The notes: generated by a model not told the origin, from the letters alone. DNA of 64,000 nucleotides from Sulfurimonas sp. HSL3-7 (GCF_039645985.1 NZ_CP147919.1:2170001-2234000), one strand, 5' to 3'. Counted from the first letter of the stretch, positions 53,617 through 62,693 are shown. Numbers and translations: made by a program.

Positions 53617-54939
53617 TTACGCCCCGATCTGGAAATACTCGAAACCCGTTTCTTTCATGCGCTCTTTATCGAACTGGTTGCGGCCGTCAAAGAAGACAGG
53701 GTTTTTAAGCAGTTTTTTCATCTCATCAAAGTCAGGACTTCTGAACTCCTGCCACTCTGTCACAAGGATAAGAGCGTCAGCATTGGAAAGGGCTTCATAT
53801 TTGGAGTCGACATAGGCAACGTTTTGATTCCCCTTAAGATAATAGCTCTCCGCCTCATGACGGGCTTTAGGATCATACGCAACGACTTTGGCACCGCGCG
53901 ACGTCAGTTCGTTGATGATCGTGATCGACGAGGCCTCGCGCATATCGTCTGTCTCCGGCTTGAAAGCCAGTCCCCATACCGCGAAGGTCATCCCTTCAAG
54001 GTTCTCTCCGAAGCGTTTGATCACCTTGTTCGATATAACGCTCTTCTGGTCGTAGTTGACCGCTTCGACCGCATCGAGGATTCTTGGGGTATAACCGAAA
54101 TCTTTGGCGGTCTTAGCCAGTGCCTGCACATCTTTGGGAAAACAGCTCCCGCCGTAGCCGCAGCCCGGATAGATGAAACTGTAGCCGATACGGGAATCCG
54201 AACCGATACCGTTGCGCACCTTGTTGACATCGGCCCCGACACGTTCGCAGATATTTGAGATCTCATTCATAAAGGAGATCTTGGTCGCCAGCATCGCGTT
54301 GGCGGCATATTTGGTCATCTCAGCCGATTTGATATCCATACCGATGAAGCGGTCCCGGGTCTTCATAAATGGGGCGTAGAGGTCGTGCATGATCTGCATC
54401 GCTTTGTCATTATCGGCACCGATGACGACACGGTCGGGATGCATAAAATCCTGAATCGCTGCCCCCTCTTTCAGAAACTCCGGGTTGGAGACAACGTCGA
54501 AGTCAATGTCGACACCGCGTCTGTCAAGCTCGGCCTGTATCGCCGCTTTGACCTTGTCCGCGGTCCCGACCGGTACTGTTGACTTATCAACAACGACGAT
54601 GTACTCCTGCATGGATTCCCCGATACTTTTGGCAACGGCAAGGACATACTGCAGATCGGCAGAACCGTCTTCGCCCATCGGCGTACCCACGGCGATAAAG
54701 GTGATCAATGAGTTGGCAATCGCATTTTTGACATCGGTCGTAAAAGAGAGTGTCCCTTTTTTGTAGTTCTCAAGGACCATCTCCTCAAGACCGGGTTCAT
54801 AGATAGGGATGACGCCTTGCTTCAGTTTCTCGATCTTACGCTCGTCGATATCGACACAAGTCACCTTGTTGCCCATTTGCGCGAAACAGGTGCCGCTTAC
54901 CAATCCGACGTAGCCGGTACCGATTACTGATATCTTCAT
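53617..54939 (-). CDS. ugd: UDP-glucose 6-dehydrogenase
   Basis: A 440-residue NAD-dependent enzyme oxidising UDP-glucose to UDP-glucuronate. The nucleotide motif [17 protein letters not shown] (residues 5-21), [30 protein letters not shown], the catalytic Cys in [18 protein letters not shown], and the C-terminal [15 protein letters not shown] are complete. It uses the product of GalU. It lies downstream of the GDPD-like gene; the 93-base gap contains a run of eight C (G on the coding strand) and a TAAAAT -10-like box. Confidence 0.96.
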   Translation of the reverse strand: MKISVIGTGYVGLVSGTCFAQMGNKVTCVDIDERKIEKLKQGVIPIYEPGLEEMVLENYKKGTLSFTTDVKNAIANSLITFIAVGTPMGEDGSADLQYVLAVAKSIGESMQEYIVVVDKSTVPVGTADKVKAAIQAELDRRGVDIDFDVVSNPEFLKEGAAIQDFMHPDRVVIGADNDKAMQIMHDLYAPFMKTRDRFIGMDIKSAEMTKYAANAMLATKISFMNEISNICERVGADVNKVRNGIGSDSRIGYSFIYPGCGYGGSCFPKDVQALAKTAKDFGYTPRILDAVEAVNYDQKSVISNKVIKRFGENLEGMTFAVWGLAFKPETDDMREASSITIINELTSRGAKVVAYDPKARHEAESYYLKGNQNVAYVDSKYEALSNADALILVTEWQEFRSPDFDEMKKLLKNPVFFDGRNQFDKERMKETGFEYFQIGA

Positions 54940-55010
54940 ATATTATTCCCTTTTGATCCATTCTTTTAAGATCATGATTTTAGCAAAAATGAGGTTACAA
55001 ACAGCCTATA

Positions 55011-55018
55011 CCCCCCCC
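55011..55018. repeat. C8 homopolymer tract upstream of ugd
   Basis: Eight consecutive C on the plus strand (G8 on the coding strand), between the GDPD-like gene's stop and the ugd promoter region, about 75 bases upstream of the ugd ATG. Homopolymeric G/C tracts in this phylum are known slippage sites; this one is intergenic and rather short. Confidence 0.9.
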
Positions 55019-55032
55019 ATGTAAGATGTGTA

Positions 55033-55878
55033 TCACTTTCCACAATTATTGATATCGAACCGGTCTATACTTTTATCGCGTCCGGCAAGAATAACACGCA
55101 CACTATTTTTACGCACAAGTTCATTGAGGAGGGAGTCATTTACCGGAACATGAAAAAGAAAGACCGGAATAGAACCGAAACGTTCTTCTGCACGCTTGCC
55201 GTACACAGGGTTGTCAACACTGCCGTAAGGCATTGCCAGCGCGGTGATACTATTGAAATAATAGGCAATTTTATACGCATTAATGACAAGGGAAGAGAAT
55301 ATATTCTTCTCAGAGAGAGGATGGATACCTAAGATCGTTTTAAATCCGGCATCTGTGTATCTGGAAAGGGCCAAAGGATTCGAAGCTTCGATGTAAAGAC
55401 GGTCGCGGATAGCATCATCTTCTGTTATCGACTTGAGGCGATTAATGGCTTGCGCTGTCTCTGCTGCCGTCAGGTGTTCCAGGTTTTTATAGTCCAGCCA
55501 AAAGTAATGTCCCTCTCCCGCTGCGCTGAAAAGTGCTTCGAGTGTCAGGATCCTGCCCTCTTTTTTCGGATAGATATAGTCACCGTTGGCATCTTTTTTC
55601 GGGTGACCGTGGGAGATGATAAAACGGTTCATCTTCGCATCATAATGAAAATCAACCTCGGCACCGTTGGCACCCCGTCCGAATGCGCGCTTAAAAGCGG
55701 TGATCGAGTTGCGCTCGTCATGCGTGTTGTAGAGTCCGCGCGAGCTCCAGATCTTATGGCAGTTGTCGTAAACAGCAGAAAAATCACGTTTTTCAAACTG
55801 GGCATCAACATACACGACTGTTATGTTCCACAAGACGGCAAGCGCCGCAACCACACCAAACGCGATGACTTTTTTCAT
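55033..55878 (-). CDS. periplasmic GDPD-like phosphodiesterase
   Basis: A 281-residue protein with a signal peptide or anchor (about 4-24) and a TIM-barrel pattern like glycerophosphodiester phosphodiesterases: NSITAFKRAFGRGANGAEVDFHYDAKM in two blocks corresponding to ENTxxAF and GAxxIExD, then FIISHGHP for the VxxHD block, and YFWLDYKN. The usual first HRG is altered (SSRG), and HD reads HG, so activity could be changed. It would cleave glycerophosphodiesters, which fits the LtaS-like gene 18 bases upstream on the same strand. Confidence 0.65.
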   Translation of the reverse strand: MKKVIAFGVVAALAVLWNITVVYVDAQFEKRDFSAVYDNCHKIWSSRGLYNTHDERNSITAFKRAFGRGANGAEVDFHYDAKMNRFIISHGHPKKDANGDYIYPKKEGRILTLEALFSAAGEGHYFWLDYKNLEHLTAAETAQAINRLKSITEDDAIRDRLYIEASNPLALSRYTDAGFKTILGIHPLSEKNIFSSLVINAYKIAYYFNSITALAMPYGSVDNPVYGKRAEERFGSIPVFLFHVPVNDSLLNELVRKNSVRVILAGRDKSIDRFDINNCGK

Positions 55879-55896
55879 ACCACTCCCCTCAATTGA

Positions 55897-57840
55897 CTAC
55901 TGTTTTTTTACAGCGAAGAGGCGTTTCTGATAGATATCGTTCAGGACATGCACAAATGCCGCAGCATCCTTCTCAAGGGTCTGATTATGTTCGGCAGGGA
56001 GCAGGTGCTCATCACTGTATGTAAATGTAAGGGCCTCTTTATTGGGACGGACGATCGCCACTTCGTTGCCGTTTCGCAGAGCATACATGTCAAAAAACTG
56101 CATAAGCACCATATCTTTATCGCTGTCTTCAAAGATGGACTTTCCCAGGATCGGATAGGTGAGATCAAGTCCGACCGCATCGAGTGCCGTGGCAAGAACA
56201 TCGGGCTGTGTCGCAAGTGTCGTCACACGTTGCGGTTCAACACCGCCGCCGAGAATCATCCCCAGAATATGGTACATATTGACCGGCACAAGATCGTCAC
56301 CGTAGGTACGGACGTTGTGATCGGAGATGATCATAAAGACAGTATCCTCATAATAGCCTTCTTTCTTGGCATCGCGGATCAGTTCGCCGATGGAATAATC
56401 GGCAAACTTGATCGCATTTTTGACACCGTTCGCCGGTTCGCCTTCGATCAGATCGATACGCCCATCCGGAAACTCGAAAGGGGTATGGTTGGTCGTACTG
56501 AAAAGCACCGAAACGAACGGTTCGTTGTTCGCATGGTGACGAACGAACTCTCTACTGGCCCGCTTGACAAGATCTTCATCACAGACACCCCAGACACCGA
56601 GAAAAGCAGGGTCTTTGAACTCTGGCTGATCGATGATCTCGTCGAACCCGTTACCGAGGAACCAGCTGCGCATGTTGTCAAAATTGCTCTCGCCGCCGTA
56701 GATAAAACTGCTGTGGTACCCGTACGGTTTCAGCAGTGAGGCGACGGTAAAGAAATCATTCTGTGATTTGTTACGTTTAAGCACTCCCTTGCCCGGCACG
56801 GCAAGAATACCGGCCGTACTGCCGGCGATCCCGCGGACACTGCGGGTTCCGTTGGAGTAGACCTCATCGAAAAAGATCGACTCCCTGCTCAGGCGGTCGA
56901 TGTTCGGCGTGATGCCTTTCTCCTCACTCAATTCACCTACAAACTGTGCACCGAGACTCTCCTGGACAAAGATGACCAGGTTTTTCGGCTTACTGTTCTT
57001 GAAATGGCTGGGCTGTTCCCGGAAGAAAGGAAGTTTTCGGTCACCGACCGGGATGTGCAGCTGTTTTGAAACACGTGCATAGGCCTCATCCATATCCATT
57101 TTTCCGTAACCTGCCATCTTGCTTCCATGGCTTTTTTGGGAATAGTAGGCATAGCCGATTGCAAAAAGACTGTTTTTGGCGACCTCATTGACGAGGCGCG
57201 AACTTGTATAGGAGGCCAGGGAGATATTTGCTGCACGGTGGCCGAACGACGATCGAATACCGATAAACAGGACGGCAAGCAGCGGCACAAGAAACAAGAT
57301 ACGCACCCACCATGCCGCTTCAAAGGCCGCTTCGAAGCTGCTTCGTGTCCGTCGCCAGTAATAGACGCCGATTGCCGTCATCATGACAAAAGCGACAAAC
57401 AGCTCCGGTTTGTAAGAGACCCAAATGTTGCCCAGGACCTCTTTCGGATAGGCCAGGTAGTTGAGAAATATGTCATTTGGACGGACATCAAACTCCGCAA
57501 CAAAAGGGAAGGTCGCATTTTCAATATAGACCGCCAGTAACAGAAAAAAGAGAAGATAGAGACGTATAAATATCCGTACCGGTTTTTCAAAGACCTTGGG
57601 CATGGTGAAAAGAAGAAGTACAGGAATGACCAGAATGATGGAGACCACGATCGTGTCCATCTGCAATCCGAGAAGAAACCCGTACCAGTGGTTGACACCG
57701 GCATCAACGATACGGTCATAATATTGCATAAGAAGCAGGCTTCTGCCGATAAAGAAGATAGCGATAAAAAGGAAATAGAAAACGATAAGTTCTCGGATCG
57801 TTGCCATAACGGCTTGAAAATTGGTGCGTGATCTGTACAT
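55897..57840 (-). CDS. LtaS-like alkaline-phosphatase-superfamily membrane transferase, copy 2
   Basis: A 647-residue protein with five N-terminal membrane helices (to about 200) and a periplasmic sulfatase-fold domain: metal-binding VIFVQESLGAQFVGE, nucleophile Thr in SNGTRSVRGIAGS, FSTTNHTPFEFP and MIISDHNVRTYGD with the usual Asp-His pair. It is intact by these landmarks, unlike copy 1, which has Asp-Asn. Likely chemistry is phosphoglycerol or phosphoethanolamine transfer onto a glycan. It precedes the GDPD-like gene in the same direction and is divergent from the barrel protein at 57.9 kb. Confidence 0.88.
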   Translation of the reverse strand: MYRSRTNFQAVMATIRELIVFYFLFIAIFFIGRSLLLMQYYDRIVDAGVNHWYGFLLGLQMDTIVVSIILVIPVLLLFTMPKVFEKPVRIFIRLYLLFFLLLAVYIENATFPFVAEFDVRPNDIFLNYLAYPKEVLGNIWVSYKPELFVAFVMMTAIGVYYWRRTRSSFEAAFEAAWWVRILFLVPLLAVLFIGIRSSFGHRAANISLASYTSSRLVNEVAKNSLFAIGYAYYSQKSHGSKMAGYGKMDMDEAYARVSKQLHIPVGDRKLPFFREQPSHFKNSKPKNLVIFVQESLGAQFVGELSEEKGITPNIDRLSRESIFFDEVYSNGTRSVRGIAGSTAGILAVPGKGVLKRNKSQNDFFTVASLLKPYGYHSSFIYGGESNFDNMRSWFLGNGFDEIIDQPEFKDPAFLGVWGVCDEDLVKRASREFVRHHANNEPFVSVLFSTTNHTPFEFPDGRIDLIEGEPANGVKNAIKFADYSIGELIRDAKKEGYYEDTVFMIISDHNVRTYGDDLVPVNMYHILGMILGGGVEPQRVTTLATQPDVLATALDAVGLDLTYPILGKSIFEDSDKDMVLMQFFDMYALRNGNEVAIVRPNKEALTFTYSDEHLLPAEHNQTLEKDAAAFVHVLNDIYQKRLFAVKKQ

Positions 57841-57906
57841 TAGTTGTCCGTAATTTTTTACTGAAATTATAGCTGAACTAGGTAAAGGGCATCAGCCGGG
57901 TGCCCT

Positions 57907-59202
57907 ATGACTGCTCTGCAAGTTAAGTTTGACTATAATTTCAGGATGAAAGCGCCGTTTTTGTGGGATCCCTACTCCGATCAACCTTACCAGCTAAAAG
58001 ACAGAGCCTTTAAAAAGGCAATGCGGAAAAAAGAGCTTTTTTCGCTTCTCTCGACTTTTTTAAGCGCCCTTCTTGTCTTGCCCGTCGCCCTGTTGGCACA
58101 GATTGTCATCCCCAAACGCAGGATCCTTTCGGACAGTTTTTTCGGGATGAGCGTCAACCTCGACAAAGAGCCGCAAGCCGTCAATACCCTGACCGACGAG
58201 CTGGAGCTGTCAACCCTTTTAATCCGTTTCCCGCTCTGGGAGATGGAACGCCTGGAAAGCTATGTCGATTTTGTCAAAGTCAATGAAGGCAGAAAGATCA
58301 TTCTGAATGTGATGCAGGACCGCGAACATGTGGAAGACCTTGCGCTTTTAAAAAGCGATCTGGAAAGCGTTTTTCAGGCCTTCTCCCCCTATGTCGACTG
58401 TTTTCAGATCGGCTCGACCATCAACCGCGCCAAATGGGGCTTCTTCAGCGTGCGCGAATACCTCCGTTTCTACGAGGTGGCCTATGAACTCAAAAGAAGG
58501 AGATTTCCGGCACTGAGACTTCTCGGCCCTTCTGTCATCGACTTCGAATACCACTTCACTGCCCACGCCCTCTTCAACTTTTTCACAGTCCGATATGACG
58601 CCGTTACCGCCCTGCTCTATGTCGACCGCCGCGGTGCGCCCGAAAACACGCAGATGGGGTTCGACCTGATCAAAAAGATCGGTCTGCTCGACGCCCTTGC
58701 CCTGATGAGTCCAAAGGCCTCCCGGTCCCTCTACATCACAGAGACGAACTGGCCCATTTCCAACACCGCACCCTACGCCCCGACCAGCGAATACGAGTGT
58801 GTCGACGAAGAGAGCTACGCCGACTTTATGGTGCGCTACTATCTGCTCGCCTTTGCCTCGCAAAAGGTCGACGCCGTCTACTGGCACCAGCTGATCGCAC
58901 CGGGCTATGGGCTGGTCGACAACAGAGAGGGTCTGCGCAAACGCACTGCGTTTAATGCTTTTAAGACCATGCAGAGATCTCTAAAAGAGATGGAGTTTGT
59001 ATCGTTTGAGAAGAAGCATGGTATCTTTACCCTTGTTGCAAAGAACATAATTCAGACCACAACTGTGAAGTGGTCACTGGATTTTCAGACGCTTACCTAT
59101 AATACACCGCAGCCTTATCTCGACCGCGATGGTAACACGCGGGAAAGCCAAATCCTCAAGATCGGCCCCTCGCCGATCTACCTCATTGAAAAAAGTGATT
59201 AA
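57907..59202 (+). CDS. membrane-anchored TIM-barrel glycosidase-like protein, function unknown
   Basis: A 431-residue protein with one membrane helix (about 46-68) and an outer part reading like a glycoside-hydrolase barrel: FFGMSVNLDKE, LLIRFPLWEMERLESYVDF, CFQIGSTINRAKWGF, RLLGPSVIDFE, SLYITETNWPISNTAP with a possible catalytic Glu, and VDAVYWHQLIAPGYGLVD. I do not recognise a named family. The ATG at 57907 or the one at 57946 may be used; a TATAAT at 57934-57939 lies inside the longer frame. It ends two bases before waaF, so a role in heptose or core glycan handling is possible. Confidence 0.6.
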   Translation: MTALQVKFDYNFRMKAPFLWDPYSDQPYQLKDRAFKKAMRKKELFSLLSTFLSALLVLPVALLAQIVIPKRRILSDSFFGMSVNLDKEPQAVNTLTDELELSTLLIRFPLWEMERLESYVDFVKVNEGRKIILNVMQDREHVEDLALLKSDLESVFQAFSPYVDCFQIGSTINRAKWGFFSVREYLRFYEVAYELKRRRFPALRLLGPSVIDFEYHFTAHALFNFFTVRYDAVTALLYVDRRGAPENTQMGFDLIKKIGLLDALALMSPKASRSLYITETNWPISNTAPYAPTSEYECVDEESYADFMVRYYLLAFASQKVDAVYWHQLIAPGYGLVDNREGLRKRTAFNAFKTMQRSLKEMEFVSFEKKHGIFTLVAKNIIQTTTVKWSLDFQTLTYNTPQPYLDRDGNTRESQILKIGPSPIYLIEKSD

Positions 59203-59204
59203 AG

Positions 59205-60197
59205 ATGTCAACACCCCCTGTAAAATCGATTCTGATCATACTGCCTAACTGGCTTGGAGATGCCGTGATGGCGACCCCTGCTATCGAAGCGCTTTGCGAG
59301 TTCTACCCGCATGCCAAACTCACCCTTGTCGGCTCTTTTGTCTCGATAGAGGCGCTCAAATACCACCCTTTCTGCCACCGCCATTATGTCGATGAGACCA
59401 AAAAGGGCGGCAGCCGCCTGCTCAACACCTACACCTTCGCAAAGAGACTCGGCAGACACGATATCGCCATCTCTTTTCGCAACCAGATCCATGCATCGCT
59501 GCTTCTCAAGTTCACCGGGACGCCAATCACGATCGCCCGTGATTCATGGCACGCCCGACTGCTATTGACCCTCTCCCCGCAGGCAAAAGAAGGCCATCTC
59601 GTTGAGCAGTACGTCTCTCTGGTCGAAACCCTGACAACAAAAGAGATCGCAAAGATCTCCCCTCTGCGCCTTTTTATTGAACCGCACCGCTATGAAAGAG
59701 CGACCCTCGGAATCAATCCCGGCGCCACCTACGGTTCGGCCAAGCGGTGGTACCCCGAGAAGTTTGCCCGGGTAGCCGCCCACTATGCCGGGCAGTACAA
59801 TATCGTCATCTTCGGCGGCCCAAGCGAGACGGAGATGGCCCAGGCGATAGAAGATGAACTTATCCGTCTCGGCATCACCAACTTCACCAACCTCGCCGGC
59901 AAGACCTCCATCAAAGAGCTCTGCGCACACATCGGCGGCCTTTCGCTCTTTGTCACTAACGACAGCGGACCGATGCATGTGGCCGCAGCCTACCAGGTCC
60001 CGACCGTCAGCATCTTCGGCCCGACACGCCACCTCGAGACCTCCCAATGGAAAAACCGCCAAAGTGCCATTGTCCGCCACGACCTCGAATGCGCCCCCTG
60101 CATGAAACGCGAATGCCCGCTGAAACATCACGACTGTATGAAGAAGATCGAAGCGGACGAAGTGATACAGGCCATCGACACACTCGGCCTTTCGTAA
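59205..60197 (+). CDS. waaF: ADP-heptose:LPS heptosyltransferase II
   Basis: A 330-residue GT9 enzyme. N-terminal IILPNWLGDAVMATPAIEAL (residues 10-29) with the catalytic Asp, NPGATYGSAKRWYPEKFARVA, FTNLAGKTSIKELCAHI, TNDSGPMHVAAAYQVP and IFGPTRHLETSQ are the WaaF signature. It adds the second heptose to the inner core. It follows the barrel gene by two bases. After its stop lie a 7-bp array and palindromic element copy 2. HldE and HldD, which make ADP-heptose, are encoded on the opposite strand just beyond. Confidence 0.95.
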   Translation: MSTPPVKSILIILPNWLGDAVMATPAIEALCEFYPHAKLTLVGSFVSIEALKYHPFCHRHYVDETKKGGSRLLNTYTFAKRLGRHDIAISFRNQIHASLLLKFTGTPITIARDSWHARLLLTLSPQAKEGHLVEQYVSLVETLTTKEIAKISPLRLFIEPHRYERATLGINPGATYGSAKRWYPEKFARVAAHYAGQYNIVIFGGPSETEMAQAIEDELIRLGITNFTNLAGKTSIKELCAHIGGLSLFVTNDSGPMHVAAAYQVPTVSIFGPTRHLETSQWKNRQSAIVRHDLECAPCMKRECPLKHHDCMKKIEADEVIQAIDTLGLS

Positions 60198-60218
60198 AAC
60201 TGACATCAACAGTCAGCG

Positions 60219-60253
60219 TGATTAGTGATTAGTGATTAGTGATTAGTGATTAG
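60219..60253. repeat. 7-bp tandem array, five copies of TGATTAG
   Basis: Five perfect copies of TGATTAG, immediately followed by AAAGATAGAC, the same junction that follows the 68-copy TGAATGG array at 11.2 kb. It stands before palindromic element copy 2. Confidence 0.95.
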
Positions 60254-60287
60254 AAAGATAGACTTAAAATGAACAACAAACAAAATA

Positions 60288-60395
60288 TTTTTGTTGTAGA
60301 TTTGGTGCAGATTGTGCCGAAGTGAACCCGAAAGCGTACATCGGTACGCTGAGAGGTGAACTTCGGCACAAGATGTGCTGAAGCTAGAACAAAAA
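60288..60395. repeat. complex palindromic element, copy 2
   Basis: Outer arms TTTTTGTTGTAG (60288-60299) and CTAGAACAAAAA (60384-60395) with one mismatch; middle arms GCCGAAGT (60316-60323) and ACTTCGGC (60360-60367); apical stem AGCGTAC (60333-60339) and GTACGCT (60344-60350). Landmarks GATTTGGTGCAGATTGTG and AAGATGTGCTGAAGCTAGAAC align with copy 1, with paired changes in the stems. The right arm includes the stop and last codons of the YfaZ-like gene. Confidence 0.8.
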
Positions 60396-60992
60396 TCGTA
60401 CGCCGACGAAATAGCTGCGGTTGTAGTAGGCGTTGCTGCGCTCTTTCGTCGGCGTCTTGATAGCTCTGTAACCGGTCGTGACGAAGGCTCTCTCCATCAA
60501 TTGGATATCGAAGTTTGCCTGGTACTCGGTATAACTGGTCGACTGTTCAAACGTAAGCACCTCGGGCGCATAGTAGAACTGTCCGCCGATGTGCAGCGGG
60601 ATAGCAATATCCAAAGGAAGGGTATAGTCACCCACAATACCGATCGGCATGACAAAGACTGTCTGGTCATTGTCAAGCGGTGTAAAGGCGATTTTCAGGC
60701 CGAGTCCCAGCATCAGTTCCTGGGCCAATGCAGATGTCGACTGCACCACAAACCCTACTTCCGACAGAATTTCAGGGTCTTGATCGTACGGAAGTCGGCT
60801 GTGCGCATTGTCACCCTTCATCAGTCTCGCCTTGAGCATAAAGCTGTCAGGTTCGATAGCGTGATTGAACTGCCCCATGTCCAGCCCCAGATGCAGATCC
60901 AGATCTTTATTGTTCAGATTTAATTCGAACTCATGCATCGCGTAGCTCACCGAACCGGAGAGGAGTAGTCCTATTAGTAGTTTTTTTAACAT
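60384..60992 (-). CDS. YfaZ-like outer membrane protein
   Basis: A 202-residue protein with a signal peptide (MLKKLLIGLLLSGSVSYA) and a beta-barrel pattern of alternating hydrophobic strands (ELNLNNKDLDLHLGLDM, ELMLGLGLKIAF, YTLPLDIAIPLHIGGQFYY, YQANFDIQLM), ending in the barrel signature FVGVRFLF with a terminal Phe. It resembles the YfaZ outer membrane family, whose function is unknown. Its start overlaps the hldE stop by 7 bases. The last codons lie within the palindromic element, so the element supplies part of the barrel-end signal. Confidence 0.7.
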   Translation of the reverse strand: MLKKLLIGLLLSGSVSYAMHEFELNLNNKDLDLHLGLDMGQFNHAIEPDSFMLKARLMKGDNAHSRLPYDQDPEILSEVGFVVQSTSALAQELMLGLGLKIAFTPLDNDQTVFVMPIGIVGDYTLPLDIAIPLHIGGQFYYAPEVLTFEQSTSYTEYQANFDIQLMERAFVTTGYRAIKTPTKERSNAYYNRSYFVGVRFLF

Positions 60993-62416
60993 GTCGATCC
61001 TTGAATTTTTTCTATTGTTTTTGTTGTGCTTTTGCCATTGACGAAGTCAACCAGTTTCAACGCTTTTGAAAACTCGGTACCCACGACTTCTTTACCTTCA
61101 TAATCACCCCCTTTGACCAATACATCGGGTGCGATCATCTTGATCAGATCATACGGTGTCTCCTCGCTGAACTTAACGACATAATCGACGGCATCCAGCG
61201 CCGCCAGAATATAGGCGCGGTCGTCTTCGGTGTTGACCGGGCGTGACGGCCCTTTTAGCTCACGCACCGACGCATCGGAATTAAGCCCGACAATCAGGAT
61301 ATCGCCGAAGCTCTTCGCCTCCTGCAGGTATTTGACATGACCGACATGCAGGATGTCGAAGCAGCCGTTGGTAAAGACAACGCGTTGACCATGTTCTTTG
61401 GCGCGCTTGACGATGCGGTCGATCTCGGCAAAGCTCTTGATATGGGCATCCGAACTGCTTTGATGCAGTTTTGACTCATAGATCTCAATCTCGTCTAGCG
61501 TGACCGTCGCCGAACCGATCTTGCCGACGACAACACCGGCTGCCAGGTTGGAGAAGCGGGCCGTCTCTTCGATACTCAAACCGGCGCTCAGAGCAAAGGC
61601 GATCGAAGCGATCACCGTATCACCTGCCCCTGTGACGTCAAAGACCTCTTGCGCGACCGTAGGAAAACGTTTCACTTCGCCGTCATAGATAGCGATCCCG
61701 TCCTCCGAAAGAGTGATCATCGAACGTTCCAGGGAACATTGCTCTTTCAGTGTAAGCAGCGCACGCTCCAGGCTCGCATCATCAACGATAGGGATACCTG
61801 TCGCCTCAGATGCCTCTTTTTTGTTGGGCGTCAACATATGGGCACCCCTGTATTTGCTGTAATCCGTCCCTTTTGGATCGACCAGCACCTTGATCCCTTT
61901 TGCATTGGCCAGAGTGATGACCGCCTGCGAGAGTGCCTCTGAGACCACCCCCTTGCCATAGTCGGAAAGGATGATCATATCTATCACAAAAAGATCTTTT
62001 TCGATCGCTTTAAGTATCTTCTCAACCGACTCGGCACTGATCGTCTCTTTTGACTCATTGTCATAACGCAGTATCTGCTGATGCGATGCAATGACACGCG
62101 ACTTTTTACTGGTCTTGCGTCCGTTTTGGGTGATCAGCCCTTCGGTCTTTGCCCCGATGGATTTGAGCATGATCGTCAACTCTTTGGCGATCTCGTCATC
62201 ACCGACCACGCTGGCGACATTCACGGCTGCACCCAGCGAAATAAGGTTGTTGACCACATTGCCCGCACCCCCGAGGACCGATGTCTCTCTGGCGATATCA
62301 ACAACCTGCACCGGTGCTTCGGGCGAAATACGCTCGGCATCACCCCAGAGGTAGTGATCGATCATCAGGTCGCCGACGACTAGGATGTTAGGTTTGGCGT
62401 TTTTAAGCACAGTCAT
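60986..62416 (-). CDS. hldE: bifunctional heptose 7-phosphate kinase/heptose 1-phosphate adenylyltransferase
   Basis: A 476-residue two-domain protein. The N-terminal ribokinase-fold domain (to about 320) has VVGDLMIDHYLWGDAERISPEAP, GGAGNVVNNL and the catalytic DVTGAGDTVIAS. The C-terminal nucleotidyltransferase domain (about 340-476) has FTNGCFDILHVGHVKYL with the HxGH site. It makes ADP-D,D-heptose for the core together with HldD. The 301 bases between it and hldD contain three 90-bp repeats with terminator-like hairpins. GmhA and GmhB genes are not in the window. Confidence 0.97.
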   Translation of the reverse strand: MTVLKNAKPNILVVGDLMIDHYLWGDAERISPEAPVQVVDIARETSVLGGAGNVVNNLISLGAAVNVASVVGDDEIAKELTIMLKSIGAKTEGLITQNGRKTSKKSRVIASHQQILRYDNESKETISAESVEKILKAIEKDLFVIDMIILSDYGKGVVSEALSQAVITLANAKGIKVLVDPKGTDYSKYRGAHMLTPNKKEASEATGIPIVDDASLERALLTLKEQCSLERSMITLSEDGIAIYDGEVKRFPTVAQEVFDVTGAGDTVIASIAFALSAGLSIEETARFSNLAAGVVVGKIGSATVTLDEIEIYESKLHQSSSDAHIKSFAEIDRIVKRAKEHGQRVVFTNGCFDILHVGHVKYLQEAKSFGDILIVGLNSDASVRELKGPSRPVNTEDDRAYILAALDAVDYVVKFSEETPYDLIKMIAPDVLVKGGDYEGKEVVGTEFSKALKLVDFVNGKSTTKTIEKIQGSTC

Positions 62417-62513
62417 GATTATGTAATTCCTTTGTACATCTTTGTGATCTCAACACCACAAACAGAAGTCTCCGTGGTTTCGCAAGCTCAACAACACTCC
62501 GGTTTCAAAGCTA

Positions 62514-62537
62514 AAAAAGTGAAGCAGTTCACTTTTT
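62514..62537 (-). terminator. terminator-like hairpin, third after hldD
   Basis: Perfect stem AAAAAGTGAA and TTCACTTTTT around a four-base loop, symmetric and so readable in either direction. GC content of the stem is low, so strength is uncertain. Confidence 0.5.
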
Positions 62538-62603
62538 CTAAACGCTACTGATTTTAAGCCTCCGTGGTTTCGCAAGCTCAACAACACTCCGGTTTCAAAG
62601 CTA

Positions 62604-62627
62604 AAAAAGTGAAGCAGTTCACTTTTT
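62604..62627 (-). terminator. terminator-like hairpin, second after hldD
   Basis: Second copy of the same stem and loop, 90 bases from its neighbours. Confidence 0.5.
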
Positions 62628-62693
62628 CTAAACGCAACTGATTTTAAGCCTCCGTGGTTTCGCAAGCTCAACAACACTCCGGTTTCAAAGCTA

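Noticed and set aside
62450-62677. 75-codon minus-strand frame with 30-residue repeats
   Set aside because: It stays open only because the DNA period (90) is a multiple of 3; it overlaps hairpins and the hldD-hldE spacer.
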